Shown here: positions 55,105 through 63,142 of the stretch, one piece after another
How the letters are laid out: each line of letters begins with the position of its first letter
Position numbering within the stretch: position 1 is the first letter of the stretch
NCBI GenBank assembly: GCA_938045295.1
Contig: CALINO010000013.1
Location: 62,001-126,000 of the forward strand
Length of the DNA stretch: 64,000 nucleotides
Direction: 5' to 3'
Origin: an uncultured Arenicella sp.
GTDB lineage: Bacteria > Pseudomonadota > Gammaproteobacteria > Arenicellales > Arenicellaceae
Position numbers and translations under genes: made by a program
Notes under the pieces: generated by a model
What the model saw: only the letters and a program-made list of their open reading frames with translations
What the model was told of the DNA's origin: nothing
Databases searched by the model: none

Positions 55105-56409
55105 ATGTCTGGTTTGCCTAAAATTCTTTCGACTCAAGCGGCTGATTTTTCCACTCAGTTAGACAGCCTGTTGCACCGCGATGCCGAACAAGTGGCTGGC
55201 GTAGAGCAAACGGTGGCGCAAGTGATTGCCGATGTGGCACAACAAGGCGATCAGGCCTTGTTTAACTACACCAAGCAATTTGATGGTTTTGACGCTGAAG
55301 CGCGCGGCATTGAAGTGCCCGAATGGCGTATTAAGCAAGCTTTAGAAGACATTCCGCTTAAGCAGCGAGATGCGCTGCAATACGCGGCCGATCGGGTGCG
55401 CCAGTATCACCAAAAGCAGTTGCAAGAATCGTGGAGTTATACCGAAGCCGATGGCACCAAGCTGGGGCAAAAAGTCACGCCGATTAAGCGTGTAGGCTTG
55501 TACGTGCCGGGTGGCAAGGCCACCTACCCATCGTCGGTGATCATGAACGCCATTCCCGCCAAAGTGGCTGGAGTGAAAGAACTCATCGTTACCTCGCCCA
55601 CGCCTAAAGGCGAATACAACGACATGGTATTAGCCGCCGCCAGCATTGCTGGGGTCGACCGTGTATTTAGAGTGGGTGGTGCCCAAGCGATTGCGGCATT
55701 AGCTTACGGCACGAAAACCATACCTGCGGTAGACAAGGTAACAGGCCCGGGCAATATTTACGTGGCCACGGCGAAAAAACAAGTCTTCGGTCGTGTTGGT
55801 ATCGACATGATTGCAGGCCCTTCTGAAGTGCTGGTGATTGCCGACGATTCAGTAAATCCAGAGTGGGTGGCAATGGATTTATTCGCTCAAGCCGAGCACG
55901 ATGAAATTGCGCAGTCCATTCTTCTCACCACCGATGAAAAAGTGGCGGGCAATGTCATTGCTGCCATTCAAAAACTGCTTCCGAGCATGGAACGAGCCGA
56001 CATTATTCGCAGCTCGCTGACGCAAAACGGCGCGGTAATCGTGGCGCAAAACCGCCAAGAAGTGGTCACCATTGCCGACTATATTGCCGCCGAGCACTTA
56101 GAGGTTTTCACTGAAGACGCTACCCAATTAGCCGAAGACATTACCAATGCGGGCGCTATTTTTATTGGCCCTTACAGTGCTGAATCTTTAGGTGACTATT
56201 GCGCGGGGCCAAATCACGTCTTGCCCACCTCAGGCACGGCTCGGTTTACCTCACCGTTGGGCGTGTACGACTTTCAAAAGCGCACCAGCATGATCCAAGT
56301 GTCACAAGCCGGTGCACAAACCATTGGTAAAAACGCCTCAGTATTAGCCCGAGGCGAATCACTCACCGCACACGCGCGGTCGGCCGAATACCGGCTAGAT
56401 GAGTCTTAG
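55105..56409 (+). CDS. hisD: Histidinol dehydrogenase (3' end exchanged)
   Basis: A 434-aa zinc enzyme that oxidises histidinol to histidine in two NAD+-dependent steps. [77 protein letters not shown] and the zinc-region FAQAEHDE and AEHLEVF are all intact. ATG 55105 is chosen; an open frame from 55060 runs inside hisG. The last 323 bp are repeated at 60596-60918 with only synonymous changes except for the final three codons (D-E-S here, K-K-P there), so the C-terminus was probably replaced when the islet arrived. Confidence 0.96.
   Translation: MSGLPKILSTQAADFSTQLDSLLHRDAEQVAGVEQTVAQVIADVAQQGDQALFNYTKQFDGFDAEARGIEVPEWRIKQALEDIPLKQRDALQYAADRVRQYHQKQLQESWSYTEADGTKLGQKVTPIKRVGLYVPGGKATYPSSVIMNAIPAKVAGVKELIVTSPTPKGEYNDMVLAAASIAGVDRVFRVGGAQAIAALAYGTKTIPAVDKVTGPGNIYVATAKKQVFGRVGIDMIAGPSEVLVIADDSVNPEWVAMDLFAQAEHDEIAQSILLTTDEKVAGNVIAAIQKLLPSMERADIIRSSLTQNGAVIVAQNRQEVVTIADYIAAEHLEVFTEDATQLAEDITNAGAIFIGPYSAESLGDYCAGPNHVLPTSGTARFTSPLGVYDFQKRTSMIQVSQAGAQTIGKNASVLARGESLTAHARSAEYRLDES
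56087..56409 (+). repeat. Direct repeat, left copy (3' end of hisD)
   Basis: This 323-bp segment matches 60596-60918 with a constant offset of 4509 bp and no gaps. Nine base differences fall in nine codons up to the Arg-Leu before the last three, and all are synonymous (for example GCT/GCG, TTT/TTC, CTA/TTA). It is the copy now in frame with the rest of hisD. Confidence 0.93.
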
Positions 56410-56636
56410 CCTAAGTCATTAATGATAAAGTCGTGTTGTATGGCATTATCGACATCTGAAATCAAAGAAATGTTAAAAGTCAGCTACTTTGACCTCTTTG
56501 ATTTCTATAAGTTAGATGCACACGCTTATGGTTCCAATCGAAGCCCTTCATGTTGTGTAGATATAAAAAGCACAGCCCGGAAGCCTAACGATTATGCGTT
56601 TTCGTAAGCCTGAGTAGCCAATCCGCGAGTCAGGAG

Positions 56637-57015
56637 TCAGCATGTTCTCACTCGAAAGTTTAGATTATATTGATAACAAGTTTCGCTGATACTCAGACAA
56701 GCACAGGCAAATCGAATGCTAACTTGATATCGTGCCACAGCATGTTGCGCCATCTCTTTGTGCAGAGATGGCTTTACAGTTTTCCATCGAGCGCCTCCTG
56801 CCGAGCCTCGGATTTGAGGCGACATTTTCTTAAGGTGCTTATTCTCTGGCTCAAGCTCTTTCAGAGTCATCTATACCATTAAACCTAACGCGTCACTTAT
56901 AAAACGAAGCCTTACTCATGCCATGTTCACGGCATAGATCGGGCACTGAAACACCCTCGTCATCTTGCTTCAAGATAGTGATGATTTGATTGTTTGAATA
57001 TTTAGAACTGCGCAT
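56637..57015 (-). pseudogene. IS3-family (IS407-like) transposase remnant, orfAB
   Basis: Read on the minus strand from ATG 57015, behind AGGAG, an OrfA start is seen (MRSSKYSNNQIITILKQ, then VPDLCREHGMSKASFYK). It stops at TGA where IS3 OrfA normally has FYKW. Further on, TLKELEPENKHLKKM (the end of the OrfA leucine-zipper region) runs into KPSLHKEMAQHAVARY and SISETCYQY, an OrfB N-terminus. The rest of OrfB, with the DDE domain, is missing. The transposase is dead. A possible IS end (TGTAACCCCGCCGAAAAT on the minus strand) lies near 57085. Confidence 0.85.
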
Positions 57016-57173
57016 AGAAAATTCTCCTGTTGGGGTTAAAGAATATTCTACTTAAAACCTCGATTAATTTTCGGCGGGGTTACACTACTTACAACAACTG
57101 TGGATGTTTTGGATAGCCCCGTTGATAGGGGAGGCAATGATGGGATTGGTGAGCAAGCTTTTTGTTAGCCATC

Positions 57174-57219
57174 AAAAAACAGAATAAAGCCCGCGAATTA
57201 TCTTACACGGACTTTATTC
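57174..57219 (-). terminator. Terminator after the 57243-57590 gene
   Basis: On the minus strand GAATAAAGTCCG (57219-57208) and CGGGCTTTATTC (57193-57182) form a 12-bp stem with one mismatch, followed by TGTTTTTTGAT. It lies 24 bp after the stop of the 115-aa gene and closes the transcript of the two secreted-protein genes upstream of it. Confidence 0.75.
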
Positions 57220-57242
57220 TTAGCTAAAAAATCACAAGCCCT

Positions 57243-57590
57243 TTAAAAATCTTGGAGAATATAGTTGATACTAGTACTTGTTATGTCATCATCGTTACAT
57301 GCTGCATTATCTGCTCTCACAATAATCGTGGTGCCTGCATGTGCTGAAGCCAACAGCATGCTGTAATAAGCATCAAAGTTTAGATGCTCAGAGTCAACTC
57401 TAAAATAGTGAGTTCCACGCTGTGGAGTGCAGCTTGCAGATTCAATATCAATTCTAAAAAGCATATCCCCATTGATATGTGGCGATATTCGAGATACTTT
57501 TCCAGAAAAGTTCCTTAACTCTGCAAATGCCGTGGAAGACAAAAGAGCTGTAGTTGATATTAAGACCAATAAAAGCGTTTTTTTAAACAT
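57243..57590 (-). CDS. Small secreted protein, paralogue of the 59728-60081 gene
   Basis: A 115-aa protein with a clear signal peptide (LLLVLISTTALLSSTAFA, cleavage after AFA near residue 23). The mature part of about 92 residues has two Cys (ESASCTP and DNAACND) and a pattern HYFRVDSEHLNFDAYYSMLLASAHAGTTIIVRAD. The same pattern occurs in the other small islet protein. I know no function for the family. It begins 30 bp after the large gene (57621) behind AGGAAA, so both are likely on one mRNA. Confidence 0.82.
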   Translation of the reverse strand: MFKKTLLLVLISTTALLSSTAFAELRNFSGKVSRISPHINGDMLFRIDIESASCTPQRGTHYFRVDSEHLNFDAYYSMLLASAHAGTTIIVRADNAACNDDDITSTSINYILQDF

Positions 57591-57620
57591 AATTAAAATT
57601 TCCTACATTGAGATTAAATA

Positions 57621-59399
57621 TTAAATAGGGCGGACATCAGAGCAACTATTGTCGTCATGTATGCTTGGATTATTTAGACAGTTTGCCGATGGGCACCCTA
57701 GCGTGGCCTTCCAATTGTCAGTATTTGAAGCTGGAATAAAAACTTGATATCGCCGTGTAGCCTGAACACCTGTACCACTATTCAACACGGGAGATACGAA
57801 TTGGCTAATTCTTGTTCTTGGGTTTATCTGTCTATTGAAACCATTGGCAGCTCCGAAACCACTCTCCAGAATTCTCCAACGTATAAAGTTCGAATAACTC
57901 TCGTTTCTAATTGTGACAATTGGATAAGGCCTAAGGCTTGGAAGGTTATGAGGGATGATAACTTGAATATTCAAAGGTCCATCAGCTGAAGAATATTCAG
58001 TACTTCCACAATTAGCAGCCACGACCGAGTTATTTCTTTTAGTTTTAAAAATCCTTTGCCCTCCAAGAATAGCTTCATCAGAGTCTGCCGTTAAACTTTC
58101 ACCACAAAAGCCTACTGAATAACTTGTGTTAACATCCAAATTATTATTTGTGAATTCATTTTTCTCGAACGTGCTATTTAAAACTTTAACGCTGTTTTTG
58201 GTGAAAAATGAGCAGCTGTAATTGTTGAAAATATACTCACCCTTAACAATGATAAACCACGTTCTCTTGGGTAACCCAGCTCTTACTAAGCTGCCAGAGA
58301 AAGTAGCATTGTCATCGCTGCGTGAAACAATACTCAAAGCCAGTGAGTCGCTGTCACCTTTTGTTACGAAGGATTTCAAGTCTCCTTGAGCATTTTGATT
58401 TAAACGTGAATTTCTTGCACAGAAGCGATAATAGTATTTCTTATTGGAAAGAAGGCCTTCGCCTGAACTTGTAGAACCATTATCTGTTTCATCTAAACTA
58501 AGTTTTACTGTGTCTCCGGTATTACGAAATCTTGCGTTAGGAAAGAGAGTTTTGGACCCTGATGGGCATGTAACACTGTTATCCTCATCCAAGACAAAAA
58601 ATGCCGATACATTTGTTCCGCTAACGACTTCACCCTGCAATTCAACAGAATTAGAGGATACTGAATACGGATCTAGAGTTATTACTTCTGTGTTTGCATC
58701 GCCAGTAGTAAAAGTTTTAGAACTACTGCCAACAATTAAGCCGTCATTGTTACTAGCACAAGCTCTGAAAGTGTATATTTGCGCAGGAATTAAGTTAATT
58801 AAGTTTTGACTAAAATTACCTCCGGCAGAAGCCATTTGTGCATTTGAATTTGATGTTCCGCTACAAGATGACAGCGAAAACCCTTGATTAAATATGAACC
58901 AAACTTTAGCCCCTCTTCCGGCTGTTAGAGTAGCATTCAATTTAGCCGAACTATTGGTCACATTGCTTGCAAATTTACTTACAGTTCTTAAGTTGTTGGT
59001 TGTTTTAAAATCATCAATATTACCCGCAGAAATTGTACCTCGCTCATTGACCGCACACGCTCTGTAGTAATAGCGGGTATCTGCAATAAGGTTTGAGATG
59101 TATGTTGAAAATGATTCGCCCGGGTTTATTCTTGTTGAATAAGGCGACATGTCATTGTCTTTGCAAACTAAATTAGAGCTTGTGCCAGCCACAAACCACA
59201 CAAGCGTGTTCTCTTCTCCAGTGTTCAGCGCCAGCTCCACCAAAGCTTCTGTGTTTGTTACATCTGACACACCAAGGGTCTCAACATCGACTCCCCCACC
59301 AATAGGTATCAAGTAGTTTTTATACTTAACAAATGCTGATTGAGCAACAGCAGCGTTAACTGTTAGTAGTAGAGAGAAAAAAATAAGAGTTTTATGCAT
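57621..59399 (-). CDS. Secreted protein with four fibronectin-III-like repeats
   Basis: A 592-aa exported protein. The signal is about residues 1-19 (FFSLLLTVNAAVAQS). Residues about 40-450 hold four domains of roughly 95-105 aa, each with a sequence like LVWFVAG, a Cys in the first half and YYYRACA or YTFRACA (YSVGFCG in the fourth) near the end, so each probably carries one disulfide. A distinct C-terminal domain (about 460-592) has NCGSTEY, FIRWRILESGFGAANGF and three Cys near the end. No anchor is seen. It may bind a surface or ligand, but no function is known. Base composition is clearly more AT-rich than in the chromosomal genes. Confidence 0.82.
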   Translation of the reverse strand: MHKTLIFFSLLLTVNAAVAQSAFVKYKNYLIPIGGGVDVETLGVSDVTNTEALVELALNTGEENTLVWFVAGTSSNLVCKDNDMSPYSTRINPGESFSTYISNLIADTRYYYRACAVNERGTISAGNIDDFKTTNNLRTVSKFASNVTNSSAKLNATLTAGRGAKVWFIFNQGFSLSSCSGTSNSNAQMASAGGNFSQNLINLIPAQIYTFRACASNNDGLIVGSSSKTFTTGDANTEVITLDPYSVSSNSVELQGEVVSGTNVSAFFVLDEDNSVTCPSGSKTLFPNARFRNTGDTVKLSLDETDNGSTSSGEGLLSNKKYYYRFCARNSRLNQNAQGDLKSFVTKGDSDSLALSIVSRSDDNATFSGSLVRAGLPKRTWFIIVKGEYIFNNYSCSFFTKNSVKVLNSTFEKNEFTNNNLDVNTSYSVGFCGESLTADSDEAILGGQRIFKTKRNNSVVAANCGSTEYSSADGPLNIQVIIPHNLPSLRPYPIVTIRNESYSNFIRWRILESGFGAANGFNRQINPRTRISQFVSPVLNSGTGVQATRRYQVFIPASNTDNWKATLGCPSANCLNNPSIHDDNSCSDVRPI

Positions 59400-59727
59400 G
59401 CCTTATCCAACTTTAATACAATTAAAATTTTGACCAGATTGATATATCCTCAATAAAATTAAGGATATGGGCATCAATCTAGAGCGTTTTTATTCCTTCA
59501 AATTTAACCAGAGCTTGTTAAATCATCATGATTTATTTGTTAAGACTCTCATTATCTAGATAACAATTATGAGATTGATTTCAGATAATGCGCATAATAA
59601 AAGCCCACAATTTATGTGAAACTTTTTTATTAATACTCATAAAAATAGAGAGTCTGTTTGAATCAATTTTATTTAAACTCTGCCGAGAGGCGGTACCCAG
59701 TTCTCAGCAGACATCATACGATCAATA
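59400..59727. other. AT-rich intergenic region, 328 bp
   Basis: No gene seen. A weak hairpin (about 59594-59632, pairing CCACA with TGTGA-type sequence between AATAAAAG and CTTTTTTATT) could terminate transcription from the 59728-60081 gene. The promoter of the 592-aa protein must lie here, but no convincing hexamers can be named. Confidence 0.45.
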
Positions 59728-60081
59728 CTAATCGTGGAAAACTTGTATCACTCTAACCTTATGTTGTGTGTTATTGTCGATACATTCCCCGTAAAAGCGT
59801 ATTTGTTTATTTGAAGAGGCGGCAATCATTAGCTGAGCAACCATCTCATCGTAGCCAACACTTGAGCTATCCTCATTAAATCTAAAGTAAGTCCTAGCTG
59901 GGCAAGCTCCACTAACCACTGGCACTGAACCACCTGTTGGCCACACTGTTATTTGCTTTGAATGAAGTGAGCTTTCAACAAGACGAACAGTAAATTTTTC
60001 ACTCCAAGCTTCAACCGCATATGCATTACTACATAGAGTCAGAAATAGTGCTGGGAAAGCTAAACGGATAAAATTTTTCAT
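59728..60081 (-). CDS. Small secreted protein, paralogue of the 57243-57590 gene
   Basis: A 117-aa protein with a signal peptide (LAFPALFLTLCSNAYA, cleavage near residue 22). The mature roughly 95 residues contain two Cys (SGACPART and GECIDN). The pattern TYFRFNEDSSSVGYDEMVAQLMIAASSNKQIRFYG aligns with the other small islet protein, and both end in F-x-D-like tails (QVFHD, LQDF). It is preceded by GGGAG at a good distance. The paralogy of the two and their flanking of the large secreted protein suggest a shared system. Function unknown. Confidence 0.8.
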   Translation of the reverse strand: MKNFIRLAFPALFLTLCSNAYAVEAWSEKFTVRLVESSLHSKQITVWPTGGSVPVVSGACPARTYFRFNEDSSSVGYDEMVAQLMIAASSNKQIRFYGECIDNNTQHKVRVIQVFHD

Positions 60082-60595
60082 GTTACTCCCTCAAGGTTTT
60101 AATATGAATTTTTCACTTCCTAATTTGAATTTATTTAAAACGCAATAGTGAATAACAAGACAGCAATCTAATTGACGGCTGTCCATCGAGCCTTAATTTC
60201 AATATTAGAGGGGGAGAAAGGATATAAAGGAAAAACAATCTTATTCCTTCAAGATCAATCCGCTTTTATCTTCCAACCAGAGTTTGAAAATAAACCTAAT
60301 AATTAAACTTTACACTAAGGCGTCTTACCATAAAATTCGAGCGGTGATGTTACTCTCTTTTATTTAAATGTAAAGCTTTTAATGATTTGGTTTTTAGAAA
60401 AAATTAAAATGAAAAGCTTTTGGTAATTCTTAATAAAAAACGCCGCTACCCTTTGGGTTGGCGGTGCAAAAAGGAAAGAGATGATAGTTGTTGTTGGAAG
60501 TTAGAATTTAATGCTGCCTGAGAGCTGGTCGCTAAACTTTCGTAAGTAAAGAATCAAATGGGGGGAACCTTACTCCGATCCCTTTGAACTCTTTA
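60082..60595. other. Intergenic region at the right end of the islet, 514 bp
   Basis: AT-rich, without a credible ORF. It contains the promoter area of the 59728-60081 gene, the minus-strand terminator at 60435-60470 and an abrupt change at 60595 into hisD sequence. No integrase, no inverted repeat and no obvious att-type core were recognised. Confidence 0.5.
60435..60470 (-). terminator. Minus-strand terminator downstream of the VOC gene
   Basis: On the minus strand CACCGCCAACCC and GGGTAGCGGCG pair around an AAA loop with one bulge, followed by TTTTTTATT. It faces transcripts coming from the right. The nearest such gene is the VOC gene, whose mRNA would cross the hisD fragment in antisense and end here. 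Confidence 0.7.
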
Positions 60596-60918
60596 CCGCC
60601 GAGCACTTAGAGGTTTTCACTGAAGACGCGACCCAATTAGCCGAAGACATTACCAATGCAGGCGCTATTTTCATTGGCCCTTACAGCGCTGAATCTTTAG
60701 GTGACTATTGCGCGGGGCCAAATCACGTCTTGCCCACTTCAGGCACGGCTCGGTTTACCTCACCGTTGGGCGTGTACGACTTTCAAAAGCGCACCAGCAT
60801 GATCCAAGTGTCACAAGCCGGCGCACAAACCATTGGTAAAAACGCCTCAGTATTAGCCCGAGGCGAATCACTCACCGCACACGCGCGGTCGGCGGAATAC
60901 CGCTTAAAGAAGCCCTAG
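60596..60918 (+). pseudogene. hisD: hisD 3' fragment, right copy of the direct repeat
   Basis: Encodes the last 106 or so residues of histidinol dehydrogenase in frame (from [13 protein letters not shown] to RLKKP) but has no start region or promoter, so it cannot make the enzyme. It is 97% identical to 56087-56409. Its stop overlaps, on the opposite strand, the stop of the VOC gene, a compact arrangement that looks ancestral. It is therefore probably the native hisD end, cut off from its gene by the islet. Confidence 0.9.
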
Positions 60919-61511
60919 TCTAGTGCGTCTTGCAGTTGATTAAGTTCAACAGTAAATCCGTCAGGGTCTTGTAATACTGATACCGTTACGCTGATTTCGC
61001 CTTTGCCGTCGTAAGACGGGTATTTCACTGGAGTTGGCTCGCGTACCACCACCACCCCAGCTACTTGACGTGCCCTGGCAAAGCTTTGTTCTAATTCCTG
61101 TGTATTGAAAACCATGATACTGGTGCCTTCGTTAAACGCTTTGTCAGTTAGGTCAACTCTTGGTTGTTTGGGCTTGACGTACTCCAGTAAACCGAGCACA
61201 CCAATATAATCATCATTCGCCTGTAAAAAAACTAAACGGCGAACGCGTTCGGCCTCTTCGGTTGACGCGCCATGAGGGCTAATAATGGGTTGGTCATAAA
61301 TTACCGTCATACCCAAGGCGTCACGATAGAACTCCAGCGACGTGTCTATGTCTGAAACCACCAAGGTAGTTCTGCGCAAGTCGATAGGCACTTTCTTATC
61401 TTCGGGCACAGGCTTGGCACTTATAGTGGACGTTAGGCTCAGTCCAAGCAGCAAAATTAAGGTAGTAACAAAGTTAGTTATGCGGTTCGTTTGGTGTTGA
61501 ATCATGCTCAT
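60915..61511 (-). CDS. Exported VOC (glyoxalase/dioxygenase fold) protein
   Basis: A 198-aa protein with a signal peptide (about 1-32, [19 protein letters not shown]), so unlike most VOC proteins it is probably exported. [31 protein letters not shown] starts the first beta-alpha-beta-beta-beta unit, and [16 protein letters not shown] ends the second, with the common metal-binding Glu. Substrate unknown. The TAG stop overlaps the stop of the hisD fragment on the other strand. Confidence 0.85.
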   Translation of the reverse strand: MSMIQHQTNRITNFVTTLILLLGLSLTSTISAKPVPEDKKVPIDLRRTTLVVSDIDTSLEFYRDALGMTVIYDQPIISPHGASTEEAERVRRLVFLQANDDYIGVLGLLEYVKPKQPRVDLTDKAFNEGTSIMVFNTQELEQSFARARQVAGVVVVREPTPVKYPSYDGKGEISVTVSVLQDPDGFTVELNQLQDALD

Positions 61512-61579
61512 AAGCTCAATGTGAGGGAGTAATGCAATGGAAGAAGGTCGCCTTTGTGTTTATCGGTAAAGCGACTCAA

Positions 61580-61613
61580 AAAATGATCTATTGTTATAGC
61601 AATAGATCATTTT
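61580..61613 (-). terminator. Perfect hairpin with minus-strand T-run
   Basis: AAAATGATCTATTG (61580-61593), loop TTATAG, and its exact complement (61600-61613) form a 14-bp stem. On the minus strand it is followed by TTGAGTC after the stem's own run of T residues (ATCATTTTTTGAG). It is upstream of the VOC gene, so it would terminate something transcribed before it, or could act as an operator. Confidence 0.55.
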
Positions 61614-61864
61614 GGATTCAACTGTAAAAATAGCTTATTGGCGCCGAACTACTGGAAAATCTTCTGTTTTAGCAAGGTAAAACCCTTCAAGTGCAATGCC
61701 GAGAGGGTTGTTAGAAAGTACCGCACGCAGAAAGTACTAAGCAGGCTGTAGAGAGAAGATCATGATTAGCAGAGCTAAATTGAACACTTAGGGTATTTCT
61801 CGAAGTTAGAATAACCCTGATTGCAGGTTTTCAAATTAGAGTATGAAATACTGAAATGGAAAAA

Positions 61865-61900
61865 ATAAAGCCATTCAATAATAAAATTGAATGGCTTTAT
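61865..61900 (-). terminator. Terminator of the oad operon
   Basis: ATAAAGCCATTCAAT (61865-61879), loop AATAAA, and its complement (61886-61900) form a 15-bp perfect stem with TTTATTTTTTCC on the minus strand. It lies 60 bp after the oadB stop and is the natural end of the oadA-oadB transcript. Confidence 0.85.
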
Positions 61901-61959
61901 CGTTTTCGGAAATTGAAAAATTGTTGTGCTAAGCGTAAGTAATCGCTCAGTTGTTATTT

Positions 61960-63132
61960 TTACATACCACCAACCAAGTTAATCATCACACCGGCGGCCA
62001 CCGCTGAGCCGATCACACCTGCTACGTTTGGCCCCATGGCGTGCATGAGTAAGAAGTTTTGTGGGTTGGCTTCTAGGCCTACTTTGTTCGCCACTCGCGC
62101 GGCCATGGGTACGGCTGAAACGCCCGCGGCGCCAATCAATGGGTTGATCTTATTTTTACTCAGTGCGTTTAATAGTTTGGCCATTAATACGCCAGCGGCA
62201 GTGCCAATGCAAAAAGCCACCGCGCCAAGGCCCAAAATACCGAGCGTTTCGTAGTTTAAGAACTTCTCAGCACTCATTTTTGAACCCACACCTAAGCCTA
62301 AAAAGATGGTGACGGTGTTGATTAGCGCGTTTTGCACGGTGTCGCTTAAACGATTTACTACGCCACACTCTTTCATTAAGTTACCAAAGCAGAACATGCC
62401 TAACAGCGGTGCGGCGTCGGGTAATAACATCGCCACCAGCACTAACAGCGTCAGAGGAAAAATGATTTTCTCCGCTTTGCTGACAGGGCGCAGTTGTTCC
62501 ATTTTAATTTCACGTTCTGCCTGAGTGGTCATGGCTTTCATGATCGGCGGTTGAATAATGGGCACTAAGGCCATGTAAGAGTAGGCCGCCACGGCCACCG
62601 CGCCGAGCAGTTCAGGCGACAGTTTACTGGTAACAAATATAGCGGTTGGCCCATCAGCGCCGCCAATAATGCCAATAGATGCGGCGTCTTTAATGCTGAA
62701 GTCTAGAATGCCAAAGTGGCCTAATACCACTGCGCCTAACACCGTGCTGAAAATACCCACTTGCGCAGCCGCGCCTAATAATAAGGTACGAGGGTTGGCG
62801 AGCAGAGGGCCAAAATCGGTCATTGCGCCCACGCCCATAAAAATGATCAGTGGGAATAAGCCAGTTTCAATGCCTGCGGAGTATATGTAATACAGCAAGC
62901 CGCCGGGGCTTTCCATGTGCCCCATAGCATCGTAAACCGGTGCCAATTCAAAGCCTGCGCCGGGTATGTTGGCCAATACCGTGCCAAAACCAATGGGCAC
63001 TAATAGCAAGGGTTCAAAGCCTTTACGAATGGCCAAGAACAATAAGCCCAGGCCAATTAGCATCATGAACAGCTGGCCTAATTGCAGTTGCGCAAGGCCA
63101 GAGCTGTTCCAGAGATTTAACAAGTTTTCCAT
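61960..63132 (-). CDS. oadB: Oxaloacetate decarboxylase beta subunit, Na+ pump
   Basis: A 390-aa integral membrane subunit that decarboxylates carboxybiotin and exports Na+. About 9-11 hydrophobic helices are seen. [58 protein letters not shown] and a late [20 protein letters not shown] are the classic motifs, with the pump Asp in GADGPT. The length is typical for the group (about 376-435 aa). It follows oadA by 10 bp. The gamma subunit would be further upstream, outside the window. Confidence 0.95.
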   Translation of the reverse strand: MENLLNLWNSSGLAQLQLGQLFMMLIGLGLLFLAIRKGFEPLLLVPIGFGTVLANIPGAGFELAPVYDAMGHMESPGGLLYYIYSAGIETGLFPLIIFMGVGAMTDFGPLLANPRTLLLGAAAQVGIFSTVLGAVVLGHFGILDFSIKDAASIGIIGGADGPTAIFVTSKLSPELLGAVAVAAYSYMALVPIIQPPIMKAMTTQAEREIKMEQLRPVSKAEKIIFPLTLLVLVAMLLPDAAPLLGMFCFGNLMKECGVVNRLSDTVQNALINTVTIFLGLGVGSKMSAEKFLNYETLGILGLGAVAFCIGTAAGVLMAKLLNALSKNKINPLIGAAGVSAVPMAARVANKVGLEANPQNFLLMHAMGPNVAGVIGSAVAAGVMINLVGGM

Positions 63133-63142
63133 GCTAGCTCTC

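Larger units (their letters stand above)
56410..60595. mobile_element. AT-rich genomic islet inserted at the hisD 3' end
   Basis: About 4.2 kb between the two copies of the hisD end. It holds an IS3-family remnant (56637-57015), three minus-strand secreted-protein genes, long AT-rich gaps and a minus-strand terminator hairpin. No integrase or intact transposase is found, so the way it entered is not visible. The flanking repeats and the composition shift make acquisition by transfer the best explanation. The 227 bp at 56410-56636 contain only a 61-codon ORF without support. Confidence 0.7.
61512..61959. other. Intergenic region oadB-VOC, 448 bp, with two hairpins
   Basis: No protein gene is visible. 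The stretch 61614-61864 lies between two hairpins that both end with T-runs on the minus strand, so it could encode a small RNA read leftwards. A weak TTGAAA...TATTCT pair (spacing 15) is the only promoter-like match found in it. Confidence 0.4.

Noticed and set aside
56570-56600. Possible integron attC site (GCCTAAC) next to the islet start
   Set aside because: The partner GTTRRRY core at a proper distance and the near-palindromic arms are absent. Similar cores nearby lie inside the IS remnant.
56422-56607. 61-codon ORF after hisD
   Set aside because: No ribosome-binding site or family. It may be a fragment of something carried by the islet, but evidence is too thin for a call.
60730-60918. 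ORF reading the hisD end as a separate protein
   Set aside because: It starts at an internal TTG within a copied hisD fragment. There is no promoter or ribosome-binding site, so it is a pseudogene piece.
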